Shown here one piece after another: positions 48,671 to 58,799 of a stretch of DNA of 64,000 nucleotides. How positions within the stretch are numbered: position 1 is the stretch's first letter; the number at the start of each line of letters is the position of its first letter. The notes below the pieces were generated by a model. The model searched no databases and was not told the DNA's origin. It saw only the letters and a list, made by a program, of their open reading frames with translations. The DNA comes from Druceiella hillmani (taxonomy: Eukaryota; Arthropoda; Insecta; Lepidoptera; Hepialidae): positions 992,001 to 1,056,000 of the forward strand of contig JAYKKI010000127.1 of NCBI GenBank assembly GCA_039881145.1, read 5' to 3'. A program made the translations under genes and the position numbers.

Positions 48671-48890
48671 AATTTAATAAAACTATGTGTTGCAGCATTA
48701 TTTCCACTTTCTTCCAATTCTTTACCACGACCTAGGTTTCGTTGTATTACAACATCTTCAGGTGGGCTAAATAGTACAACGAAACCCAGTTCGTGGTAAA
48801 GAATTTAAAGAAAGTAGATGTAATACTACATCACGTAGTTTCATTTGATTGAAAATAATAAGTTTCTAAAAAGTTACGTTCTGTCAAAAT
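48671..48890 (+). mobile_element. Fold-back hammerhead-like element, copy 6 (right arm shortened)
   Basis: Short end 'CAATTTAATAAAACTATG', a complete left arm, then the right arm starting inside stem II ('AGTACAACGAAACCCAG'), so the second core lacks its CUGAAGA strand. Then 'ACTACATCACGTAGTTTCAT' and a degenerate long end. Confidence 0.8.
48725..48765 (-). ncRNA. Hammerhead-ribozyme-like segment (consensus)
   Basis: Identical by eye to the minus-strand segments at 42140-42180 and 57128-57168, with all core positions and the three stems intact. Confidence 0.5.
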
Positions 48891-49607
48891 TCAGAATCGG
48901 TTTTAATTGATTGAATGAAAGCATATTTCAAATATTCCTTATTAGGCCGCATTAATTCCATATTGTTTATTTTAATAAAACTACCTAAAAAATGTTAAAT
49001 TAACGATGTAATTTTTTTAAAATTTCTCAAAAAATGGTTCGAAACAAATATTCGTAATTTAACTTTTAATGATTCGTAATGATGTTTCTGTTACAAAAAA
49101 ATATGATGATGATTTTTGGCACAAAGTGATGGTCAATAGATATTTCCTATAAAATTAGCAAACTTACTTTACACAGTCAATATAAAATATACATTCACAT
49201 TTTGGAATCAACTAAACTAATATAAGTAGGTTAATATAAAAATAAATTGCCATTATTTTGGAACTTATGAATTTTGAATTAAAAATTAAATGAAATCAAA
49301 AATTTTTAAATACTCCCACTTTCACCTAATTTCATGTCATGCAATGATTGAAACGTATATCTAAATTTCAAAGATATTATTACTACGAATGCATTGCAAT
49401 AATTTATATAGTTTATATAAGTTTTTGTAAATACTCAATCCTGTTTTTTCTCATCGATGTCTGCGATTTAGGCTTTAATTGTCTCCTAGGTTCCACATGG
49501 CATTTACTTTCCTAAAGATAATAGTGCCCAATAAAATATTGTGAGACTTTTGTTTTGTTCTCAAATATCTTTGTGGAATCTTTCAAAATGTCACGTTGAA
49601 AATTTAT

Positions 49608-49624
49608 ACACACACACACACACA
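49608..49624. repeat. Short AC microsatellite
   Basis: Eight AC steps. Confidence 0.9.
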
Positions 49625-49719
49625 AATTTTGGTTTAATGAGAAAAAATCCAACTGAGGTTTACACATCGTCGTATAATGATCTTTATTTGCTATGACTAA
49701 TAAGCCCGTATAATTTATA

Positions 49720-49997
49720 TTACCCAGTACTTCCCTTAATTTGTGGTCGTTAAGGTGGTTTGAATTAGCGGTTCAAGTTTCTATGTTTTCTTATGCTATT
49801 CAATTTATCTATTTATGCAAATTTGTCAGCCGTCTTTCATCTGACTTTCCAATATGTATTCTCATTTCTAATTACGTGAAACCTGTAAAAATGTTCGATA
49901 ATTTAAGAAATCTTGCAAAATTTTATAAAAAATAAGTGAAATTTTTTTGTGTCAAATAAAAATATTTACAGGAAACAGTCAAAGAAGACCTAATCAA
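49720..49997 (+). repeat. Extra partial direct copy of 42.67-42.95 kb segment
   Basis: 'GCGGTTCAAGTTTCTATG', 'TTTGTCAGCCGTCTTTCATC' and 'AAAAAATAAGTGAAATTTTT' match 42723-42895 in direct orientation. A third copy lies inverted at 50.96-51.16 kb. The segment therefore sits beside its own inverted copy. Confidence 0.7.
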
Positions 49998-50027
49998 CTA
50001 CTTGATTAGGTCTTCTTTGACTGTTTC
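49972..50027. repeat. Perfect 26-bp hairpin with CTAC loop
   Basis: Arms 49972-49997 and 50002-50027 are perfectly complementary ('AGTCAAAGAAGACC' in the left arm). The paralogous sequence at 42931-42965 has only one half, so the hairpin was generated after duplication. Confidence 0.95.
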
Positions 50028-50054
50028 AGTATAAGCAAAGATTTGCTAAAGTAA

Positions 50055-50165
50055 AGATAGCCCACCTGAAGATGTTGTAATACAACGAAACCTAGGTTGT
50101 GGTAAAGAACTTAAAGAAAGTAGAAATAATACTATATCACGTAGTTTCATTTCTTTTCTAAATAT
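50055..50165 (+). mobile_element. Fold-back element, copy 7 (single arm)
   Basis: Right-type arm from 'GATAGCCCACC' through the ribozyme-like segment at 50062-50102 to 'CACGTAGTTTCATTTC'. It sits at the inner edge of the right inverted arm, next to the perfect hairpin. Confidence 0.8.
50062..50102 (+). ncRNA. Hammerhead-ribozyme-like segment, C17 to U
   Basis: Matches the consensus except that the predicted cleavage nucleotide is U (GUU in place of GUC), which still satisfies the NUH rule. All stems are intact. Confidence 0.45.
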
Positions 50166-51360
50166 AAAATTTCATGAAATATATTCATATCAATATAAAT
50201 AAATTGTTAAAACTATTGTTACAAACCAACACCTAACATAATTTATAAGCCGCAGAGTTGTGATCAAGCCAGTCGTTTCAGCGAGATTTAAATGGCTCCA
50301 TTTGAACCCTTTTCATAAGAATTCTGAAAACTGCAGTAAACGCAAAAATAGCTAGAATAAGAATTCAACGAAAAAAATCTGATTTGAAAACGTGATCCGG
50401 CTACGTATATTTATTTTTTTCAGATAGTGACTGCGCGAAAGTAAATTACTGAAGCATCGAATTTATTACAGTCTCTTAATTTAATTAAGTTTATCATTTT
50501 TTTATTTAGGAGATATAAATATTGTTTTACTTTTCGTTTATTCTAATTTGAAGATTCATATTTTATTATTAATACAGTTTTCCTTGTCGCCATAATTACT
50601 ACATAGTCCTAAGTATTAATATTAAACAATACATATTTTCTTATATTTTTATTTCGAAGATATAATTTTACGTAAAACTGATTATTATTTTAAGTCTGAA
50701 TAAAAAAATTGGGATTTATGAACTAATACATATCGCATAAAATAGTATACAATGTTTACCTTCTTTATTTAGGAAAAAGGACCATTTTGAGGTAAGATAT
50801 GCTACCGACCGTTAAGTAAAATGTGGGCAATGTATATACGTGAGAGTATCATGATACAAATCGATAAATAAACAAACGTTTACCCAGTTGAACCAGTGAC
50901 TTAATTAGCTATTCCTTGATTGTTTTCTACGAAATTCATTATTATTGACTTCTACGCAAAATTTGTCACTTATTTTTTTTAACATAATGCTAGTTTTCTT
51001 AAATTATAAAATATTTTCAAAAACGTTAAAATAATTAGAAATGGTGGTTTATATTGGAAAGTCAGGTGAAAGACGACTGGTAAATTTATGTAAGTTTATG
51101 AATTGATAGGAAATCATGGAAACTTGAATCGTTAATTGAAACCTACTTACCGAAAATAAACTAATACCGGATAATATAATACTAGGTATTTATTAATTAT
51201 ACCAAAACACAGATCAATAGCACGTCGATGCGTGATGCGTAAAGCTCAGTTGGTTGGTTCTTGTTAAATCGGTTGGTCGAGTAGAAATTGATAAAGGCAT
51301 AAAAGGCCTATAAAATAATAGAATCAAATTTATATAATATATATAGTTTTTGTGTACACA

Positions 51361-51392
51361 TATGTGTATATACATATATATATATATATATG

Positions 51393-51466
<74 letters not shown>
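51361..51466. repeat. TA microsatellite
   Basis: Homologue of the tract at 42376-42480. No fold-back element is present beside it. Confidence 0.95.
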
Positions 51467-51467
<1 letters not shown>

Positions 51468-52447
51468 TATTCAAAATTCTGGAAGGACTTAAAACTTCCG
51501 AATTGTTTTTTTCAAAATCATGAAAGGAACACAATAGCAAATCCCCGCCTTGCCATAGTATTTACTATAAAAGGTATTCAATTTCACTTAAGGGAAACCT
51601 GACTTTACAGGCAAAAAATTATAGATAAAATTAAAGAAAAAGCGTGAAAATGAATACACTGGAATGTCTAATCAAGTTAACATGTATCGGTCAGGTTTAG
51701 TTTATTTTTTGTTATGCGTATTCTCTCTTAAATATTTTACTTTGCGCACATATCCTTTTGATAATTTAAATTATAATTAAGTAATGTTTCCACATGTAGG
51801 CTATGAAACTTGACGTAAATTACAAAAAGTTAAATTTTAAAGATGTATAAAAATATCTTTTTCTAGTTTTTAAATGGTTCGTCAAACATGAAAGGGAGAC
51901 CGTGGTTATAGATATAAATTTAAAATTGATAGTTTGATAGATTCCGTTGAGATATTTGAGAACAAAACATGTACTGGAGATGTTATAATTTAAATCATGG
52001 TTTACCGAATAGGACAAAGTCCAGGTACAAAACATAAGTGTGACAATATTTTATGAGTACTAGTAGTTTCAAGAAAGAAGACGTCATGTGGAAGCAAAGA
52101 GACAATTAGAGCCTAAACTGCAGATATCGATACGATAAAATATATTTGGGTACAGCAATCATACCTTGGAATTTAAAATATACGTTTCAATCATTGCACA
52201 ACAAAAACGTAGGGGTTAATGGTGGTTTTTCACAAATTTTCATTTTTTTTTAAATTTTTAATTCGAAATTGGAGAGTTCCAAAATCATAAGAAATTGTTT
52301 TTACATATACCTACTTATATTTGTTTAGTTGATTCCAAAATGTGAATGATATTTTATAATGACTGTATAAAGTACAGGCTTACGAATTTGGTAACAAATA
52401 TCTACTTATATTCAATTATATTCATCTGTGTAATTTAAATATTTATC

Positions 52448-52459
52448 ATATATATATAT

Positions 52460-52518
<59 letters not shown>
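52448..52518. repeat. TA microsatellite with palindromic flanks
   Basis: Bounded by 'ATTTATCATA' and 'TATGATAAAT', so the whole tract is one self-complementary block. Confidence 0.9.
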
Positions 52519-52521
<3 letters not shown>

Positions 52522-53324
52522 AAATATTAGTCATCATATTAGTCATTATAAATTTTTCAAGTTCTTATGTGAAATAGTCTTTAAAATTATAAAAAAAATT
52601 AATAGAAACAACAATAAACAAAAGACCGAAGAAACTAATATAAGTTGAAATTGGAAAATTTCTTTTCAAGGCTGGAAAAATAGATTGCATATTTTACCTC
52701 AGATTGTAAAATATAATAAACAAATTTTTGATTGCATTTCGATGCCCATATTAAGTGTCATTTAAAACGATAGTGGTCTTAAATATTTTATGCAAAAACG
52801 CGATCAAGGACAAATCTAGTTTGCTTAACAAGAATGTTCCATCATAATTGAAATTAGATGGATGTATGTAGAATACCTCGGTTTCTGTATCGCTGTTTTT
52901 ACAGAGATAAATATTAAAAAAAGATATTTTGTTACACTTTTTTTTAATAATTGTGTCTGTATGTAAATGAATAATTAAATATTTTCCATTTCACTGACTT
53001 TAATTTAATATCCGAAAAATGGGATCAAAAAAGAAATTGATTACTCATCTAACCCTTGGTTACTTGGTCATTATAGAAATAGGTTGTGGCAAACAAACAG
53101 AAAAACTGATAGACCAATTGTGTTACGTTTATCTATTTTAGTTACTGAACTTAAAAAGAAATCATTTTACAACATATGGTAAAAGAACAACCGAATTTAT
53201 TATATTACACCTTTGTCATATTTTTCAACCAAATTATTTTTAATGATGATGGTTTCAAATTATTTAAAATATTACAATACATAATTATTATCCTAATCGT
53301 TTGCCCCATTTCCTTGAGGTTGGC

Positions 53325-55480
53325 TTTTCCTCTCCTCATTTTCCACGAGCATCGTTTTTCTATACATGGTATTCCAGGTTTGCATATCTAAGGTATTTTT
53401 AAACAGTCATCAAAAGAGTAGTGGGTAAGCTATTTAGTTACAATTTAACTATTGAAAATTCTGAGGTTATTTTTAATATATATCCTTTGGCATCTCTTTT
53501 ATGTTCACCTCTTTGTTAATTAAAGAATATTTTTGCACTTGATTTGCATTTTTTTAAATAGATTTCGTTAAGGTTTTCTTGATAACAGATTTTATAGCCG
53601 TAGTTTATTTGTTACAATTTACTCTGAGGAGCACTTTTTTATTATAGTAGAAATTTCTATACTCTTTCAATTTCACCCATCACTGGTTTTAAAATTTACC
53701 ATCACCAATGGCTGAGCCTAGACATTTAAATTGACTCATTGCGAGTAGTCGTGCAACTTCTACTTATCTCATTATATCACGTCATTCTGAAGTGTTATCA
53801 AGTACACCAGATGTGTGTTCTGTCTTTTTTCGCTCTCTCTAAGACTGTTTTCTTTCAATTCTTATATACGTTGGTTAAATGGGCATTAAAGTCACAAATT
53901 TTGTGATGAGACCAAGACTGGATTATACGAACATACAAATTTTTACATTATGCAGTTCGCAATGATATTAAATAGCAAAAACTAAGCGTGAAGCCTTTGA
54001 ACAAAATAGTTTTGAATCTTATACATTTCGCATTCTGGTATATGGTGTACTTTTAGTACTTCCTACATAAAATCTCCTCAAAAATAGTTAAAGGACTTTT
54101 CTCTACCAATAAATACAACAGATAGGTTTATAATTTGTTTTAGCAGTCTTCTGAAATATCAAGACAGCCATAAACTAGGAATAGACGCGTATATTTTCAA
54201 CAATTTAAAGCCGGGATATGAAAGCCTCGTATTAACATATATAACCTAAATCATTGGCATTCCACGATACAACCTAAATCACTGTCATTTCATTCGAATA
54301 TTTTCTATTGGTATTCTTCTTTATTATATATTTCTTTATAACTATAATGACAATATTCTAAGACGTGAATTTTCTTGAAACCCATAGGCTTAGTTCCTTA
54401 TTAATTTTGTATAATGATAATTGTGCTGCATATTTATGTCAGTACCAACATTATCTTACCAATAATATGATAACACCTATATATTTTATCAATTAACCAA
54501 AGCGAATAAAATTTGTTGATAATATTCGTTAAAAATGTATAAAAGCCAAATTTTAATATTTGTCATTTTGGGATACACTAAAAAGATAAAGCAATATGTT
54601 ATGAAATAATATTTTTGACATATCGGTGTTGTCAGTAACAAGCGACTGAACTCAAAGGCCATTAAAATCAATGACGAAAATAGTATTTATTTTTAAATAT
54701 TATTTTTGTTACTAATTTTAATTTCAAATTTAACATAAAATTTGAGTAGATTTAGGTATAGTGCGGTAAGGGACTTAGTACATCAGCGTGCCTCTACGGA
54801 AATGGACCAGCACCAAGAGAATATCCCGAATTCCTGAAGATCTATCTTAAATATAATTCACAAATTTATTATTAATTATTACTATAAATATATTAAATTC
54901 ATTTACAACATTTCCTGAATTTCCCTTGTGTGATTTTTATCTAAATCCTGGAAGTGCGTGGACAATTTATTTAGTTCCTAATATATAAATACAAATCTAA
55001 ATATTGTTTACAGATTATATTTCCATTTTACAATTCAATTCAATGTGTTAAATCATAATCCCTACAATCATTACTCCTATAGAGGACAAGGTAAGTTAGT
55101 GTTATTAATATTTATCATAACGTAATATTATAAAAAAACGCACCGCCCACCGAGACTACAATCTATGTTTTCATTATTAGTGATGTGATTGACGACTATA
55201 AATGTTGCTTCTTCAGAAGAGAAAATTCTCCAAGCAACCTATAAAATAATTTTTTCACCTTCGTCTGACAATTATTCCAAACATAAACGAAAACAATCTT
55301 ATCGTCAATCATCGCCAAAAGATCATCATTTCAAACCTAGTGTTCAGGTCACGACAAGAAATTTATATTCCCCAAATTCGACACACTTTGAAGGAATCCC
55401 AAGTATGTGTACACAAATTTTATTAGATTCCAAAGAGCAGGTCATAATGTTAACAACTGCTATAAAATAGAATATAATAA
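53325..55480. other. Right-arm-only sequence, no recognised gene
   Basis: Absent from the left arm, where sequence matching 53310 joins directly to the LINE RT fragment. No TE domain is recognised apart from the LINE beyond 55480. The weak frame at 55189-55470 is listed separately. Confidence 0.5.
55189..55470 (+). CDS. Unrecognised 93-codon Ser/Lys-rich frame
   Basis: Open from a TTG with no upstream ATG, ending in TAG. Composition is polar ('KHKRKQSYRQSSPKDHHFKP') and less AT-driven than its surroundings. It ends about 240 bp from the LINE stop on the other strand. No motif recognised and no splice sites convincing. Low confidence that it is a gene. Confidence 0.2.
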   Translation: MTTINVASSEEKILQATYKIIFSPSSDNYSKHKRKQSYRQSSPKDHHFKPSVQVTTRNLYSPNSTHFEGIPSMCTQILLDSKEQVIMLTTAIK

Positions 55481-55711
55481 TGGAAGCTTAAGAGATTAGT
55501 TAAATTCCAATCACCAATATGATAATTTATTTATAAATTTATTTCTTGAAAACTCCATGCCCAACTTACAGTATTACCCAAATCGCTGGGTATGTGGAAG
55601 AAAGAACATATAACAAAGAGTTGTAAAACAATGACAAATAGGACAAAACACTCATAGAGTGATTCCATACAATTGAAAAACAAATATACAATTAAGTTAT
55701 GTGGATAAATA

Positions 55712-56600
55712 TTATCTAGCAATCAGTCGACTACTAAGCAACTCAGTGACCCCAATGGAAATGGTCAATGGAGCATAAAAAATATCTAGATTTGGCGAAT
55801 CTCGCAACACTGCATTGAGAAATGTGAGTGCACGAAAGACAACCGAACGCTGTAGAATATTCGTACGAGCTCTAGAGAGGTAAAATAAACAATGACGTCA
55901 TCCCCTCATGCAGCAGCTATAAAGGCCCACTAACCTCAGGATCGAGGGGTTACCAACATAATGATTTATTAATTTAAAAAAAATGCATTATTAAAAGCAA
56001 TTCCCTTCGGAGTTTAAGAGAATTACATCCAACCATACCCATTATGAAATCTGAAAGAAATAAATAAGGATAATACCCATGCATTTTATAATACAAAAAC
56101 CTATTAAACTTTTTTAATATTTTCTCCAGCACAAGAATATAAGTACCTTCATACGGTGACCAGATGACTGCATTCGTTTCTAGTGTACTACGGACTAAAG
56201 AGTTAAATAGTGTAATGACATTTGGTATCTTAAAATCGTCAGAATTCCGTATGACAAATCTTAGTACCTTGTAGGCTTTCTAATAGGTTTCCACGATATG
56301 AATATGAAATGTAAGATGATTATCCATAATTACACCAAGATTCCGCATAGTTGAAACCCTCCTAAATATAGCTCCGCCTAGTTCATAATTACGCACAAGT
56401 GGGACACGTAAACGGGAGTATGTCATCATAGCACATTTGCTTACATTGAAATATAGCTTGTTGCTCAGACTTCATTGGAATACTGAATCGATATCATGTA
56501 GGAATAGATCACTGTCAAATTGACCATTAACACCAAAGAAGAGTTTTAAATCATCGGTAAAGACAAGGCAACGAGCAGTTCTGATAACTATATAAGCGGA
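55712..56600 (-). pseudogene. CR1/Jockey-like non-LTR retrotransposon, C-terminal half of RT protein
   Basis: In order on the minus strand: 'RTARCLVFTDDLKLFFGVNG' (the F-x-DD catalytic box), 'DSDLFLHDIDSVF', 'SNKLYFNVSKCAMMTYSR' (family LNV.KC..M.F.R), 'RRVSTMRNLGVIMDNHLTF' (family V...KDLGV..D..L.F), 'LFNSLVRSTLETNAVIWSPY' (family LVRS.LEYAS.VW.P), 'NSLKLRREL' (family SL..RR), 'SRARTNILQRSVVFRALTF' (R.RT....P) and a stop at 55712-55714 after 'LLSSRLIAR'. Several frame changes and stops. 5' truncated near 56600. An AT-rich tail reaches about 55510. Confidence 0.9.
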
Positions 56601-57127
56601 ATTAAACATTTACACGTAATAATCGCAATTACAAAAAAGTAAATATCGAACAGCACAGAGTTGAACAGAGACAGCACAGAGAGCAGAAAATTAACAATAA
56701 TAAACCTAATTTGAACTTGTAAAATTTTTCAATAAGCATCGTGTAAGAAAGACATAGAATCAAGCCGATACCATCCATACCTATCTAAACAATTTGTATC
56801 AAAATTAGTAGCTAACGAACAGGGTAATCGGCCTCAAACTCATTGTGGTGATTTATCTATTATAAATTTTTAACTAAATTATATATTTTAAGTAATTAAT
56901 AAGTCATTAAGTAAAAAAACAAGGTAACTAGACCCAAAATTTATATTAATTATCATTCCTCTTATATTAACAAATCAATAACAAATAGGGTATCCAATTC
57001 AAATTACTAGTAATTACGATTCCTTTTATATTGAATATATTTTGCGTTAATTTTGTAGAAATTCATTATTCACAATTAAATGAAACTACATGATGTAGTA
57101 TTATTTATACTTTCTTTAAGTTCTTTA

Positions 57128-57168
57128 CCACGACCTAGGTTTCGTTGTATTACAACATCTTCAGGTGG
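57128..57168 (-). ncRNA. Hammerhead-ribozyme-like segment (consensus)
   Basis: Same 41-nt sequence as 42140-42180. Core and stems intact. Confidence 0.5.
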
Positions 57169-57210
57169 GATATTAGCAAAGAAAGTAATTCAACATTCTT
57201 TGCTAATATC

Positions 57211-57251
57211 CCACCTGAAAATGTTGAAATACAACGAAACCTAGGTCGTGG
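57211..57251 (+). ncRNA. Hammerhead-ribozyme-like segment, core mutated
   Basis: CUGAAAA replaces CUGAAGA (G8 to A), and a U to A change (UGUUGAAAUACAA) weakens stem II. Stems I and III are intact. Predicted inactive. Confidence 0.45.
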
Positions 57252-57499
57252 TAAAGAACTTAAAGAAAGTAGAAATAATACTACATCACGTAGTTTCATT
57301 TAAGTGTGGATTCCCTTTGTATTAACAAATTACTAACTAATAAATAGGGTAACCAGTTCCAAATTTATATAATTAAGTCATTCCTTAATAAAAAGTCATT
57401 AACTGATATACAGAGTAACCAGCCTCAAATTCATAGTAATGATGATCTTTCCGAAAATCAAAATATTGATAATAAACATTTAAATAACGATTCGACAAT

Positions 57500-57990
57500 A
57501 TATAATGTAAATACATTCCCAAAGTAAACATATCTCCCTTATGTTGTCACACCAACTTTCGTCACTTTCAAGTCTCTGAATACCCCAAAAATTGCTCTAC
57601 CTCTCTCCTAAAAAGGATGTTAGCAAAATGAGCAAAAGCTCTCATTAAAAACTTTAAAAAATAAATTAATTTCCTCCCTACAGTCAGCTTATCATGATTT
57701 CTCTAAACCATTTGTGCTTACATGCGACATATCGGATTACATAATCTCTATTATTCTTTCCAAAAGGTCGGTAGAAAATGATCGTCCTATTGCGTACATC
57801 TCGTGTATACTAAACAAAGCTGAATCGAATTAAAGCGTAAGCGAAAAAGGTTTAGCGATAATTTTTGTCACTAAAGTGTACACTCTCTATTTGTACGGAC
57901 ATTGCTTTAAAATTGTAACCTATCACAAACCACTTAAACTAGACCAGACTTTTCAATTACTAGAATTCCGGGTCGAGACAAGTGAGGTGT
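57500..57990 (+). pseudogene. Ty3/Gypsy pol fossil, copy 2
   Basis: Paralogue of 39208-39665 in opposite orientation. Reads 'HDFSKPFVLTCDISDYIIS', 'DRPIAYISCILNKAESN', then a stop, 'SVSEKGLAIIFVTKVYTLYL', 'YGHCFKIVTYHKPLKL' and 'LLEFRVETSEV'. The catalytic Asp of the TDAS position is kept as TCD. It breaks off at 57990, where inverted long-repeat copy E begins, so the tether part seen in copy 1 is missing. Confidence 0.9.
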
Positions 57991-58011
57991 CATAGAAGGA
58001 AATCTGACTAC

Positions 58012-58785
58012 TCACTCGGCGACATAAAGTGAATCTTTGTAAATTCGAATGTTATTGAAATTTAATCCAGAAGCCAACGTTAGATGTAGACGTGAGCCAA
58101 TATTTTCAAATTGTTTAGTTTTTAGCTGTTAAGTGCTCACAGAAAGGGGCATAACTATTATATATTTATTATGAGCGTAAAGTACAGCGCTGTGAATGGC
58201 ATGATGAAAACAAAATAAAGCAGAAATCTGTTAGTTACGATAAATCAGAAATGAACTTAAGTAATGTTTTTCCTGTTAGTGCAATCGAAGTTAAATATGT
58301 AGAAAAATCTATTTAGGCAAAATAGGTTTCAATTCCATGACTATTAATATCGTATTTCATAAGAGAATATATCTGAATACACCAATTTGAAGTGTAAAAT
58401 ATAGCTGGTGTAAATATATATTTTATCAATGCACGAATATTTACCATATATCTTGTGTTTCACGACAAAATTATTAAATTATTTACTATAATTAATATTT
58501 ACTTATTTGAATCACTATTAGCTCACTTAATACACATTAAACCATATTTTTACCAAAATGATTTTTGAAATTAGGCGGAGAAAAAAGAACAAACCATGAT
58601 GTCCATCATCCGATATTCGCAGATATAAAACATTATGTAAATGTGTTCGATATCACGACGTCTATGAAATTTATACCCATAAATGCTGTACGGTATACGT
58701 CATTTAATTTTTAAAGCATTGATGTGAAATAACTACAATAATGATAATAGATTGTGTTCGATGTCTTTCTAGGGTGATTTGTGTG
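58012..58785 (-). repeat. Long dispersed repeat, copy E (inverted, partial)
   Basis: Inverted match to 60290-61160 of copy D: 'CACTCGGCGACATAAAGTG' (58014), 'AGGTTTCAATTCCATGACTA' (58324) and 'CATAAATGCTGTACGGTATA' (58679). Together with copy D it forms a hairpin with a 1.5-kb spacer. Confidence 0.75.
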
Positions 58786-58799
58786 AAATTTATGTTTTT

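Larger units (their letters stand above)
57031..57308 (-). mobile_element. Fold-back hammerhead-like element, copy 8 (young, with target duplication)
   Basis: Long end on the left ('TTGAATATATTTTGCG'), short end on the right ('TCATTTAAGTGTG'). It is flanked by 'GATTCCTTTTATA' (57018-57030) and 'GATTCCCTTTGTA' (57309-57321), a 13-bp near-identical direct repeat. The left-arm paralogue (about 39889-39902, inverted) carries this site once, without the element. Arms are about 100 bp with a spacer of 'GATATTAGCAAAGAA' and its complement. Confidence 0.9.
56810..57440 (-). repeat. Minisatellite, inverted copy, interrupted by fold-back element
   Basis: Same roughly 67-bp units as 39770-40115 in reverse ('GGGTAACCAGTTCC', 'GAGTAACCAGCCTC'). 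The third unit is split at 57031-57308. Confidence 0.7.
50165..57990 (-). repeat. Large inverted duplication, right arm
   Basis: Inverted match of 39208-43665. It is longer because of about 3.1 kb at 53325-56460 not present in the left arm and a fold-back insertion at 57031-57308. It lacks the left arm's fold-back copy 5. Moderate divergence indicates an old event. Confidence 0.85.

Noticed and set aside
51820..52035. 71-codon minus frame in the right inverted arm
   Set aside because: Not preserved in the left-arm counterpart, and no motif seen.
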